Position numbers and translations under genes: made by a program. The notes beneath the pieces were generated by a model, which was not told the DNA's origin, did no database searches, and worked only from the letters and a program-made list of their open reading frames with translations. Source: Lineus longissimus (lineage: Eukaryota > Nemertea > Pilidiophora > Heteronemertea > Lineidae). Taken from it: 64,000 nt of DNA. This document shows, one piece after another, positions 46,280-58,142 of this stretch (position 1 is the stretch's first letter; each line of letters starts with the position of its first letter). Where the stretch lies: NCBI RefSeq assembly GCF_910592395.1, contig NC_088315.1:11844501-11908500 (forward strand), given 5' to 3'.

Positions 46280-46426
46280 TTGAATTGAACAAGGAAAATC
46301 CTAGCAAAGTCCTGGAAGAGATCAACAAATGTTCCCTCATTTATTTCAATATCAAGGGATGATGCCTTTCTTAGGATGGACTGCAGTGTCGTCAGGAAGG
46401 TGTTGATACGTTCAAAGATCGGGAGC
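46280..46426 (-). CDS. Gene B, upstream exon
   Basis: Acceptor tactttcag precedes 46426 and the strong donor TTCAA|GTAAGC follows 46280. The 147-nt exon encodes LPIFERINTFLTTLQSIL, then a segment ending in a helical FVDLFQDFARIFLVQFK. It ends with AA, completed to a lysine codon by the G that opens the exon at 42069-42201. Together the four gene B exons give a 254-residue C-terminal part. Exons further 5' should lie above 46426 but were not recognised. The protein is unidentified. Confidence 0.7.
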
Positions 46427-49145
46427 CTGAAAGTAAAATACAGAGGTTATTACACCAGTTGAAACTGGAAATGAGATGGGATTTTCTTCTTTCTAACTTG
46501 AAAAATGTGTTGCCTTTGGACTGGTTTCACCATACATGTATTACATGTATTAAATTTGAAGAAAAAAACTGAAAATATCATCTTTCTCTTGCAGATGAAC
46601 CCTTCTAAATTGGTCACAGGCAAAAAGGGCATAAGGCCAGCTCAGACTAGAGAGCCATCATAGATCTACATCCACATTGTACGAATCACATTTAACCAGG
46701 CTGACACTTGGCCTCGGAATGAGCATAATCAACAAATGTGACTTTTTTGGTGGATTATTTACATGTACATATTGTACCCTACAGCATTATCATCAAAACC
46801 TTACCCACAGTTCTCAAAAGGTACCACGGCCCATCCGGTACCTGCTAAACTAGTGCAGGGCGTGCTGGGTTTTTTTTCGGTAAATAAAGCCTGGTGTAAG
46901 AAATTTGTAGTACATTATGGTCACAACTTCACACCAGGCAAGGTAGTCACTGACACTAACAGATACAAACAAAGGAACGCATCATGGTTGCACACCATTG
47001 CCATTGTTTGTTGACCTTTAGCCAGGATTTTGAACCCCGGAGTGAGAGTAAAGTCGCTATGGGAGTTAGACCGGAAATGAAGTTGTATTGCGCATGCTCA
47101 AATATACTGCCGTATCTTTACTGAAAAGTTTTTCGGGTACGGCTGCCGTCTCTTTAGTCAGTACGGTGTTTAAAATACTTGGAGTTATTAACACTAACTT
47201 GGACACTAGTGTTAACTCAGACATTTGACCTTGTACCCAAGTGAAACCAATAACATTCTTATGCGCTGTTGACATCGTCACGTCTCACTATCTTCTTATG
47301 GGGATAGAGATGCGCAGGCATTATATCTTAAATTTGGTAAACAAAGGTATCCAACTTTCTTTAGGTTTTTGTTGTGGCTACAGTGACTCACACTACCTGG
47401 TGTGACGTTTCATACCACCTGGTGTGAAGTAACCTTTACCGTCATGATGAAATGAAGTTCCTTGATCTTCCCCAAAAGTCCAGTGTACATTAACATTATG
47501 CACCTGTAGGCCCTACTTAGTACTACAATCTGGATAAAGTGGCCTACCGGTACATTTGGAGATAACCCAAAAGTCTTTGCTGTGAATAATTTTAACAATC
47601 TGCCAATGAAAAAGCCGCATTGTGGGGTTCGTTGATGCATGATTCGTAGTTGAGCGCAATACAGTCAGAAAGACAAAGATTCATAATAAATATGGTTATT
47701 AAAAAATCATGAAAGCAGTACGGGCGAGCCTTCCAAAAAGACTTATGGGTAATCTCAGAATGTACCGCCAGCTCCCCCGGTACTGTACATCCAAATTGTA
47801 ATATTATGCACGCTACATACAGTTTGCATGCATTGACACACACAGCCTAGCAAGTCAAAGGGTTAGTATGCCATGTATATGTACACTAGCATTGTACCCG
47901 TGGCGCAGGCAGGTTCAAATGGGCTATACCTTGAATAGATTGAATTGCAATGAATGCAATATCAAAGGAGCAATATCGAATAGACAAATTAAACCAACCA
48001 TTTGTCCACAGACTCGGACCCTGTGGCGTGCTGTATGCGTGCATATAAAAGTAAATCAATTGGTCCGAATGAGATGATGAGGCAATGTGAATATACCTCG
48101 TTCCTTAGTCAGCAATATGCCCCTTTTTATACGGAGATGAAGGAGAACCCAGATAGGCCTTCACATGTCGGCCTCCAAATGGCTCGGACCAATTGCACTA
48201 TCACTACTAAAACTTTAAAATGCGTGCTCCTCCTACATGTAGCATGATCTCGGGCAAGGCACTTAGTCGACAGGCAAGCTAGAAGTTCAGCACCGTGAGC
48301 AGCTCCTTGATAAGGCCATGCCAAGTTCAGAGTGCCTCTTCAGATACATCAAGTTTTGAAAGCTGTGGTGAGCACATTAACATACCATTGTAACCTTTAA
48401 TTTGAAAATCCCTTCATAATCAAGGGCTAGCTCTGGCTAATACAGTACCAATATACGATAGACCATCAATTTGACCCCAGCTCCTTACTGCGGGAAAACC
48501 CAAGTCCAGCAACCAAAAGTATCAAAATACATTTTTGTTTACATTTGAACTGCACACATGCGTTTGTTTACAATTTCTTTCCCGCGAAATCTCGAAGATC
48601 AGGTGACCTACAATCGTGGATTGAAAATAACATTAACCTTGGTTCAGCAGGTCAACACGTGTACAGGCTGTTCCAATCATCCCCCTACAGCCAGCCGTTC
48701 AACAGGTAGTGTTAGTCACCCCACAGGGAGTGCAGGTGATTCATTAATCCCCTGCATAACTGAACAGCAATGGCTTGGCTTCTGTGAGTGATAAGGAGAA
48801 TTGACCGTGTCCGATTAAAAATCCCTCATTACTGCTCCGCTGAAGTAAATTTCCGAAAATAAACATGACGTTGCATCAGGATAACATATCACCTGCAAAC
48901 GTGCAAAATTTCGAGACGAAACACGACCCCCAAATGGCACTTTAGCGAGCCGCCTTATAGTATTATGATATAGATATGGTCATGGGCAAACTTTCTGTTG
49001 CCGTGCAACGTTTTACACTGTCACGTAATGAATTTGCCCACTAAAGACAGAAAAACGTAACACAATAGTCATCTATTCTGATTATTTATATCGTATCATA
49101 TTCCTTATGAATGAAGTGCTGAAAATACCATCTATGAACGTCTGT
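46427..49145. other. Non-coding stretch, upstream part of gene B or intergenic
   Basis: No exon with matching splice phases was identified. A small inverted repeat (TTAACACTA...TAGTGTTAA) lies near 47188-47217, and two CCTGGTGTGA motifs near 47400. Several frames over 60 codons are open by chance only. Confidence 0.4.
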
Positions 49146-49552
49146 GAGACAAGACCACAATTGATTTTTTAAGCCTTTTAGCAGTTAAATTGTCAATGTT
49201 TGACCGCGACGCATCAAAGAACGTGTGGTGTTGTGAATCTGAAATTTAGATTATGTTATTCCGGACAGTCGGGCAAGTAAATGGTGAAAAATAAAATGGT
49301 GATTGACCACGGAAATTTTTTGATAATCGACAAATTAGACAGACTTTGATATTTCCACTCTTTTCAGCCAACTGGCAGAAAAAACTCAAAACACGCCCCC
49401 TATTACCCAATTAGCAAAATTCGAAATTAATTTTTTCATCAAATAATTTCTTTATATCTGTAGACTTGCCACAACAAATATTTTTTCAATACCTCCCCAA
49501 ATATGTACTTGAGTGTTAAAAACATGCACTCGTCTAATTGATAGGCCTCGAC
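49146..49552 (+). mobile_element. MITE family M, copy B (right end truncated)
   Basis: Starts GAGACAAGACCACAATTGAT and is collinear with copy C (57705-58142) up to GGCCTCGAC. The sequence then switches abruptly to the satellite unit at about 49553. The last roughly 30 bp, including the right inverted end, are missing. Confidence 0.85.
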
Positions 49553-52097
49553 ATTTCAGGGGTTAACAATAACATTTTGAGAATTTTTTCAAACTAATGT
49601 AAATGACATCCCACAACTCTCCAACAAAGGAAAGTCATATCTGGACATTTTTGGAGAAATGAGAGACATTTCAAAGAGTGGTACAACTGTGCCAAAGCGA
49701 CGAAAGAGGACAAAATCGACAAAAAGCCATGATTTTGCAGCCAACAGCACCAAATTCAAAGACCTGAACTGGCCAGAATAAGCAAGCTATGGAGCTGAAA
49801 ATTTAGGATGTGATTTAGGAATATCTTTGCTGCTTAGGGCACAACTTTCAGAATCAAGGCCTAAGTAGTTTCAAAGAAATTACAAAATGAATGGCAACAC
49901 AACAAGACTTGTAAAAATGAAACCGAACTTAGACCGGGGTTAGGTTGACTCTTATTTGGGTCAAATTAAGTTTTTTTCTCATTATTTTAGCTTGTTTTGA
50001 CCTTAAATCATCAGCAATACAATATTCTAAATGAATTAGAGTGATTTGAGCACATTCAAATTTTTCACTATATTGACCCAAAATGTAGTGTAAATGAAGG
50101 TACATTTCAGGGGTTAACATTTTAAGAATTTTTTTAAACTAATGTAGATGACATCCCACAACTCTCCAACAAAGGAAAGTCATTTCTGGACATTTTCGGA
50201 GAAATGAGACTGAGAGACATTTCAAAGAGTGGTACAACTGTGCCAAAGCGACGAAAGAGGACAAAATCGACAAAAAGTCATGATTTTGCAGCCAACAGCA
50301 CCAAATTCAAAGACCTGAACTGGCCAGAATAAGCAAGCTATGGAGCTGAAAATTTAGGATGTGATTTAGGAATATCTTTGCTGCTTAGGGCACAACTTTC
50401 AGAATCAAGGCCTAAGTAGTTTCAAAGAAATTACAAAATGAATGGCAACACAACAAGACTTGTAAAAATGAAACCGAACTTAGACCGGGGTTAGGTTGAC
50501 TCTTATTTGGGTCAAATTAAGTTTTTTTCTCATTATTTTAGCTTGTTTTGACCTTAAATCATCAGCAATACAATATTCTAAATGAATTAGAGTGATTTGA
50601 GCACATTCAAATTTTTCACTAAATTGACCCAAAATGCAGTGTAAATGAAGGTACATTTCAGGGGTTGACATTTTGAGAATTTTTTCAAACTAATGTAGAT
50701 GACATCCCACAACTCTCCAACAAAGGAAAGTCATATCTGGACATTTTTGGAGAAATGAGAGACATTTCAAAGAGTGGTACAACTGTGCCAAAGCGACGAA
50801 AGAGGACAAAATCGACAAAAAGTCATGATTTTGCAGCCAACAGCACCAAATTCAAAGACCTGCCCTGGCCAGAATAAGCAAGCTATGGAGCTGAAAATTT
50901 AGGATGTGATTTAGGAATATCTTTGCTGCTTAGGGCACAACTTTCAGAATCAAGGCCTAAGTAGTTTCAAAGAAATTACAAAATGAATGGCAACACAACA
51001 AGACTTGTAAAAATGAAACCGAACTTAGACCGAGGTTAGGTTGACTCTTATTTGGGTCAAATTAAGTTTTTTTCTCATTATTTTAGCTTGTTTTGACCTT
51101 AAATCATCAGCAATACAATATTCTAAATGAATTAAGAGTGATTTGAGCACATTCAAATTTTTCACTATATTGACCCAAAATGTAGTGTAAATGAAGGTAC
51201 ATTTCAGGGGTTAACATTTTGAGAATTTTTTCAAACTAATGTAGATGACATCCCACAACTCTCCAACAAAGGAAAGTCATATCTGGACATTTTTGGAGAA
51301 ATGAGAGACATTTCAAAGAGTGGTACAACTGTGCCAAAGCGACGAAAGAGGACAAAATCGACAAAAGTCATGATTTTGCAGCCAACAGCACTAAATTCAA
51401 AGACCTGCCCTGGCCAGAATAAGCAAGCTATGGAGCTGAAAATTTAGGATGTGATTTAGGAATATCTTTGCTGCTTAGGGCACAACTTTCAGAATCAAGG
51501 CCTAAGTAGTTTCAAAGAAATTACAAAATGAATGGCAACACAACAAGACTTGTAAAAATGAAACCGAACTTAGACCGGGGTTAGGTTGACTCTATTTGGG
51601 TCAAATTAAGTTTTTTTCTCATCATTTTAGCTTGTTTTGACCTTAAATCATCAGCAATACAATATTCTAAATGAATTAGAGTGATTTGAGCACATTCAAA
51701 TTTTTCACTAAATTGACCCAAAATGTAGTGTAAATGAAGGTACATTTCAGGGGTTAACATTTTGAGAATTTTTTCAAACTAATGTAGATGACATCCCACA
51801 ACTCTCCAACAAAGGAAAGTCATATCTGGACATTTTTGGAGAAATGAGAGACATTTCAAAGACCAGTACAACTGTGCCAAAGCGACGAAAGAGGACAAAA
51901 TCGACAAAAAGTCATGATTTTGCAGCCAACAGCGCCAAATTCAAAGACCTGCCCTGGCCAGAATAAGCAAGCTATGGAGCTGAAAATTTAGGATGTGATT
52001 TAGGAATATCTTTGCTGCTTAGGGCACAACTTTCAGAATCAAGGCCTATGTAGTTTCAAAGAAATTACAAAATGAATGGCAACACAACAAGACTTGT
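49553..52097. repeat. Tandem satellite array, about 550-bp unit
   Basis: The marker ACATTTCAGGGG recurs at 49551, 50102, 50653, 51199 and 51742, giving periods of 551, 551, 546 and 543 bp. Units are about 97-99 percent identical by eye. Each contains a roughly 190-bp exon-like frame preceded by a possible acceptor and ending in TGGCCAGAATAA. The array resumes at 54391-54806 and 57464-57704 after two insertions, for nearly six units in all. Confidence 0.93.
49610..49781 (+). other. Exon-like frame carried by each satellite unit
   Basis: In the first unit a frame encoding LSNKGKSYLDIFGEMRDISK, then a basic KRRKRTKSTK cluster and an end W-P-E-stop, runs to 49781. The same frame recurs in later units and in the unit at 54546-54733. 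Unit 2 has a 6-bp in-frame insertion, unit 4 a 1-bp deletion that breaks the frame, and unit 5 has amino-acid changes. A terminal exon amplified with the satellite is plausible. Whether any copy is used is unknown. Confidence 0.35.
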
Positions 52098-54390
52098 AAT
52101 GAAACGGCCAGGGGCCATTGTGCTCACCGTATACATCTTTTAGTAGGCAGGATCATGCTTAGTTTAGAGGTGAATATGGTGAACACAATCAGGCATGAAG
52201 ACTTTTTTTAGATGTGTATTGATTTTTAGATGTGTATTGATGTCAAGTAATAAGACAGGGCAGTATATATAAGTTTATGATCCAACCAATAATTGTCTAT
52301 GACATCAACAAGATCAATATCGTGTGATTGCTAAGAGTCCCTGCAATAAAAAATTCATCGAAAAAAAGTCATTAATAAGCAAGATATTGCACGTCCTACT
52401 TTTTCAGTTTTGACCCCCTGGTGGCCAAATCAAGAATCAGATGAGGCCAAAATTCAGTGTCAGAGATTATCTGATGTAGGGGGTTACATGTACCAACTTT
52501 CAAGTTCATAGCTTCAGCAGTTAAGAAACGTGCCATAGTTACACTCTAATGGCCAATTTACGCCATTTGACCTCTGTGACCTAGAAAAGGAGGTCAAATC
52601 CAAAAATCGTAGGACATGTGGTGTATCCTTGCTAGAAGTCCCTGCCATAAAAATTTTATCGAAAACAATTCACTCAAATAAGCAAGATATTGCACTTCTT
52701 CCTTTTTCCATTATGGCCCCCTGGTGGCCGAATAAAGAATCAGATCAGGCCAAAATTCGGCATCAAAGGTTATCTGATGTAGGGGGTTATATGCACCAAG
52801 TTTCAAGTTCATAGCTTTACTGGTTAAGAAACGTGCCATAGTTTACACTCCAACGGCCAATTTACGCCATATGACCTCTGTGACCTTGAAAAGTAGGTCA
52901 AATTGAAAACCCGTAAGACATGTGATGTATTCTTCCTAAGAGTACCTACCATAAAAATTTTATCGAAAACAAGTCACTTAATATAAGCGAGATATCACAC
53001 TTTTTAGATATCCACTTTTGGCCCCCTGGTGGCAAAGTTGAGAATCAGGTCAAACTGAAATTCAGCACCAGAGGCTATGTGATATAGGGGGTTATATGTA
53101 CCAAGTTTCAAGTTCATATCTTTAGTGGTTAAGAAACGTGCCATAGTTTACACTCTAACGGCCAATTTAAGCCATATGACCTCTGTGAACTTGAAAAGTA
53201 GGTCAAATTAAAAACCCGTATGATATAAGATGTATATTTGCTATGAGTACCTACAACACAAGTTTCATCGAAAACAAGTCACTAATAAGCGAGATATCAC
53301 ACTTTTTAGATATCGACATTTGGCCCCCTGGTGGCCAAGTTGAGAATCAGATCGGACCGAAATTCAGTGTCAGAGGTCACCTGACCTAGGGGGTGCTGTG
53401 TACAAAGTTTTAAGTTCATAGCCCTAGCGGTTAAGAAACGTGCCACTGTTTTTTAAATAGGATACGACGACGGACGACGGACGACGACGACGGACGACGG
53501 ACACTGCGGTATTACATAAGACTCCCCTACGGTGAGCCAAAAATCAAGAAAATGTAAGATACAAGTCAGAAAAGACAAAAGGGAAAAGATAAAAAATAAT
53601 AAAATAAAAAAATATTTTTGGCCGTCCCTGACCGGGGTTTGAACTCACGACCTTTGGATTGCCACAACACGAAAAACACAAAACATGCAATTTCGGCCAT
53701 ATCTGTGTCTGCGTTGTGACCTCTGTGACCTCGACAAGTAGGTCAAATTAAAAACCCATATGATATATGATGTATCCTTGCTATGAGTACCTACCACAAA
53801 AGTTTTATCGAAAACAAGTCATCAATAAGCGAATTATCACACTTTTTAGATATCCACATTCGGCCCCCTGGTGGCCAAGTTGAGAATCAGATCAGACCGA
53901 AATTCAGCACCAGAGGTTATCTGGTATAGGGGGTTATATGTACTAAGTTTCAAGTTCATAGCTGTGGAGGTTGAAAAACGTGCCATAGTTACACTGAAAC
54001 AGCCAATTTACGCCATTTGACCTCTGTGACCTTGAAAAGTAGGTCAAATTAAAAACCCGTATGATATATGATGTATCCTTGCTATGAGTACCTACCACAA
54101 AAATTTCATTCCAAACAAGTCATTAATAAGCGAGATATCACACTTTTTAGATATCTACATTCAGCCCCCTGGTGGCCAAATTAAGAATCAGATCGGACCG
54201 AAATTTAGTGTCACAGGTCATCTGACCAAGGGAGTCCTGTGTACAAAGTTACAAGTTCATAGGCTTAGCGGTTAAGAAACGTGCCACTGTTTTTGAAACA
54301 GGATACGACGACGACGACGGACGACGACGACGACAGACGACGACGGACGACGGACACTGCGGTATTGTAAAGACTCCCCTACGGTGAGCC
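52098..54390 (+). mobile_element. Composite Helitron-like element, copy 4 (one 5' end, two 3' ends)
   Basis: Starts AATGAAACGGCCAGGGGCCA. A first complete 3' end (CCCTACGGTGAGCC + AAAAAT) lies at 53525-53538. After about 185 bp that includes a SINE piece, further core units lead to a second 3' end of the same sequence at 54377-54390, again followed by AAAAAT. GAC tracts precede both ends. The whole is inserted in a satellite unit, which continues at 54391 without any target duplication. It holds about six core units. Confidence 0.85.
53620..53663 (-). repeat. tRNA-derived SINE fragment inside the composite element
   Basis: On the minus strand GGCAATCCAAAGGTCGTGAG and TTCAAACCCCGGTCAGGGAC give the 3' half of a tRNA-like head with a B box. 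The A-box half is absent. It lies between the two 3' ends of the composite Helitron-like element, next to an A/T-rich stretch. Confidence 0.6.
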
Positions 54391-54806
54391 AAAAATGAAA
54401 CCGAACTTAGACCGGGGTTAGGTTGACTCTTATTTGGGTCAAATTAAGTTTTTTTCTAATTATTTTAGCTTGTTTTGACCTTAAATCATCAGCAATACAA
54501 TATTCTAAATGAATTAGAGTGATTTGAGCACATTCAAATTTTTCAATAATGTAGATGACATCCCACAACTCTCCAACAAAGGAAAGTCATATCTGGACAT
54601 TTTTGGAGAAATGAGAGACATTTCAAAGAGTGGTACAACTGTGCCAAAGCGACGAAAGAGGACAAAATCGACAAAAAGTCATGATTTTGCAGCCAACAGC
54701 ACCAAATTCAAAGACCTGAACTGGCCAGAATAAGCAAGCTATGGAGCTGAAAATTTAGGATGTGATTTAGGAATATCTTTGCTGCTTAGGGCACAACTTT
54801 CAGAAT
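54391..54806. repeat. Satellite unit continued (with internal deletion)
   Basis: Resumes the unit exactly at AAAAATGAAACCGAAC. About 90 bp are missing between two TTTTTCA copies near 54540, as in a slippage or microhomology deletion. It ends at TTTCAGAATC, where another insertion begins. Confidence 0.88.
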
Positions 54807-57463
54807 CCAGAAGTATTAAGGTAGCAGGAAGGGTTGGGCGTTTGTGGTTTCTGAGTCTGAGGGGGTTGGTGTCTGTTGACTGTGCTTTAAGAGAGACTAG
54901 GCATGGCGCCAGTCTCTCTTAAAGCACAGTCAACAGGCATTTGGTCTCAGTATTTGGGTTTTGATTGCCATGACTGTACCCCTGTAAAAGTCCGAGGAGG
55001 AGAAGTTTGGAATGATGAAAGCATTGAAGAAGAAGAAATGTTATTATTGAGGAAAGCAAAATTTATTATGAGACTAGAAGGCAGTGTCCTGACTTGATTA
55101 TTTTGAAAATGGCGGTCTGAACACATTAAAAGGTGGAACATGGCATTTTATCGACTTTGAAGTGTTCCGCAGTTAAAGGGAGACTATAGGCAGCAGCTAG
55201 GTAGGCAAGATAAAGTCATACAAATTTGCCAATAGGGGTCAGTCATATCTCTAGGCATGGCGCCAGTCTCTCTTAAAGCACAGTCAACAGGCGTTTGGTC
55301 TTAGTATTTGGGTAAGTACAGAATCAAGGCAGCTCAGAGAGCAATGATTGAACGATGCTGTGGACAAGTCCAAGGATACTGCATCAGTCACGACCAACTT
55401 CTCATCAGAAAGCGTCACCACCAGCATATTCAATGTTCAATTCCAACCAGTACCAGTCCAATGCACGCCTGTCATGGTCAGCAGTGGTCAGCTTAGCGCG
55501 ATATGGAACATTCTTTCGAAACTCAAGCGAGGGAAGTCTGCTCATTAGCCTATCTCGCGCACTGCTCCTTCTTGTCAAACATCGTAGTGAAATCGTGGTA
55601 CAGTGGGGCGTCCTCGAGGATTGCAGCTGGTCGGACAGACGTGAGGTGGAATGTGGGCGGCTGCACTTCTTCGTTGATGTGCGATGGCAGATAGCACAGT
55701 TGTTGCGTTGCATGACAGCTGAAAGTGAATGTGATATCATAGAACTGAGGCGTTTGCCATGAGACTATAGGTGAAGTAGAAGGAAGGAGTGAAATGGGCC
55801 ATCTTCCAGTGACTAATATACAGAGTAAGGGCACTGGGTGTTGTTAGATTCAGCATTGAATGTATTCCTCGTACAAGCGTGAATAGTGTGGACATACAGT
55901 GAGAGGTGAGAGACCCCTATTGACTACTTCTTGTAACTTTATCTTGGATAGTGCCCCTTTATCAAGACTGAAACCCACTGTGCGGGGCTAAGAAATTACC
56001 TTTATAATCCTAGTTGGATAACCACTGTGTAGATGATTTGAAGAGTGCTCTGTGGATGTGTGCCTGTAATGTCAATGAAAGTATGATGAGGTGATGACGA
56101 TAGTGGAATGACGAAATATTGGAAAGAGATCTATTCCTAGAAGAACGTATGTCCTGTTTTGACTAGGTGGCGCATTTTAGAATCAGCAGTGAGCACTGTG
56201 TGTAACATGGTGGAGGCAGCGGAGATAATAACTGTGTCGAAAGTATTGTTATAGGGCCTTCCCTAGGCCCATGGGGTTAAATTTACAATCCACGATTGAA
56301 AAGACGTAGTTTGATCGCATTCAACTATAAATACATTGAACAGTTGTGTTCCTTTAGTCAACCGATGACCTTTTGTTGGGCCATGATCGGGGATTGTAAA
56401 CTGTAAATGTATTATGGACTGGGAGACGGGGGAAACACAAGTGAAACTGAAATAGACCAAAACAAGTGATTTTGGGGCTTTGGTTTAGACGCATGCCCCA
56501 CATGCGCCATGCAGGATTATACGGTTCATGTGAACTTGTTGACATCTACATGATCTAGTGCTGTTATTGGTCATGGTACATGGTAGGCCTAATCATCATG
56601 GCTATATGTTTCAGGAAAAGCTCGGAGTAAAATGAACTGCCGATGAATAATGATGTTGTTCATGTTTACCATGTTTGCTAGTACATATCCATAGGGTATG
56701 CACTGGCCAGTGCACTTTCTGCACGTCGTCATGGTCATGTACGTGATACCTTGCATATTTTGTTTTTTGAATGCGCATGCTTTTTGGGCAAAATCACTTG
56801 TACCAACACTAATGAATAATGTCTTCTTATCCCTATGACTCCATACACAGTGAGGGCATTGTCCCATTCCCATCAAATGGTAACTTATTGTACCGTATTA
56901 GGGTGGAAGTTGGGGAGCAGATACCTACCGTTGCACGCCTGTCATAATCAGTAGTGATGAGCTTCGCGCGATATGGAACATTCTTCAGAAACTCAAGCGA
57001 GGGAAGTCTGCTCATTAGCATATCTCGCGCACTGCTCCTTCTTGTCAAACATCGTAGTGAAATCGTAATGGAAAACGTCTGGCTTTGCGCCAGACGTTGA
57101 GACTAATAAGTGAAGAACTAACAGGTAAAGAACTTCTACTTGCGCGAGACTGCTCTGATAAAATTATCATTGCAGAGACTACGGTGACGTACACATATAT
57201 TTTTTACAATCAAAAATGCCCTCAAAAGACGAAATGGAATGATTATTTTATTGATATTTCCTACTATATACCTTCCAATTATCACTTTATACAAATAGAT
57301 CGGCGTTAGGTCGCATGCTTTTCTTTCCTGGTGACACTATAAAGCAAAATAGTTGCAACCCCGTAAATGCGCTATAAGTCCATAAATAAGTGACGGTGAC
57401 CCGTTATAAATGTTTCGCCAGCTTCGCTTTTTTGCCGCTACGCGGCGCGTTGGGCCCTTGCGT
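54807..57463. mobile_element. 2.65-kb insertion of unknown type in the satellite
   Basis: The satellite reading TTTCAGAATC|AAGGCCTAAG is split, and the right part resumes at 57464. A TC pair at both junctions is the only possible target duplication. No terminal inverted repeats or LTRs are seen. Inside are a perfect hairpin (54873-54936), a direct repeat of its right half at about 55251-55314, and a direct duplication of about 130 bp (55468-55598 and 56936-57066). A 10-bp stem hairpin AACGTCTGGC/GCCAGACGTT lies near 57070. No transposase or RT motif was found. It may be several insertions. Confidence 0.55.
54873..54936. repeat. Perfect 26-bp inverted repeat (hairpin)
   Basis: CTGTTGACTGTGCTTTAAGA (first 20 of 26 bases, 54873-54898) is followed by a 12-base loop and its exact reverse complement at 54911-54936. 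The loop plus right arm recurs at about 55251-55300. It is likely the end region of a mobile element. Confidence 0.85.
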
Positions 57464-57704
57464 CAAGGCCTAAGTAGTTTCAAAGAAATTACAAAATGAA
57501 TGGCAACACAACAAGACTTGTAAAAATGAAACCGAACTTAGACCGGGGTTAGGTTGACTCTTATTGGGTCAAATTAAGTTTTTTTCTCATTATTTTAGCT
57601 TGTTTTGACCTTAAATCATCAGCAATACAATATTCTAAATGAATTAGAGTGATTTGAGCACATTCAAATTTTTCACGAAATTGACCCAAAATGTAGTGTA
57701 AATG
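57464..57704. repeat. Satellite unit, last piece
   Basis: Continues the unit from AAGGCCTAAGTAGTTTCAAA to GTGTAAATG, where MITE copy C begins. Confidence 0.88.
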
Positions 57705-58142
57705 GAGACAAGACCACAATTGATTTTTTAAGCCTTTTAGCAGTTAAATTGTCAATGTTTGACCGCGACGCATCAAAGAACGCGTGGTGTTGTGAATCTG
57801 AAATTTAGATTATGTTATTCCGGACAGTCAGGCAAGTAAATGGTGAAAAATAAAATGGTGATTGACCACGGAAATTTTTTGATAATCGACAAATTAGACA
57901 GACTTTGATATTTCCACTCTTTTCAGCCAACTGGCAGAAAAAACTCAAAAACACGCCCCCTATTACCCAATTAGCAAAATTCGAAATTAATTTTTTCATC
58001 AAATAATTTCTTTATTATCTGTAGACTTGCCACAACAAATATTTTTTCAATACCTCCCCAAATATGTACTTGAGTGTTAAAAACATGCACTCGTCTAATT
58101 GACAGGCCTCGACCTATGAATATTCATTAGTGGTCTTGTCTC
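57705..58142 (+). mobile_element. MITE family M, copy C (complete)
   Basis: GAGACAAGACCAC at the left and GTGGTCTTGTCTC at the right. The 438-bp element has the same orientation as copy B. Immediately to the right the minus strand reads ATGGCGGCGCCCATGGCACA, a start-codon-like segment possibly interrupted by this insertion. No clear target duplication is seen. Confidence 0.88.

Noticed and set aside
49553-52097. Direct repeats that might suggest a CRISPR array
   Set aside because: Units are about 550 bp with no unique spacers, in a eukaryotic context. It is a satellite.
55355-55762. Overlapping frames of 111-135 residues on both strands
   Set aside because: They lie in duplicated repeat DNA. 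The similar block at 56936-57066 has a different continuation, and no family motif is seen.
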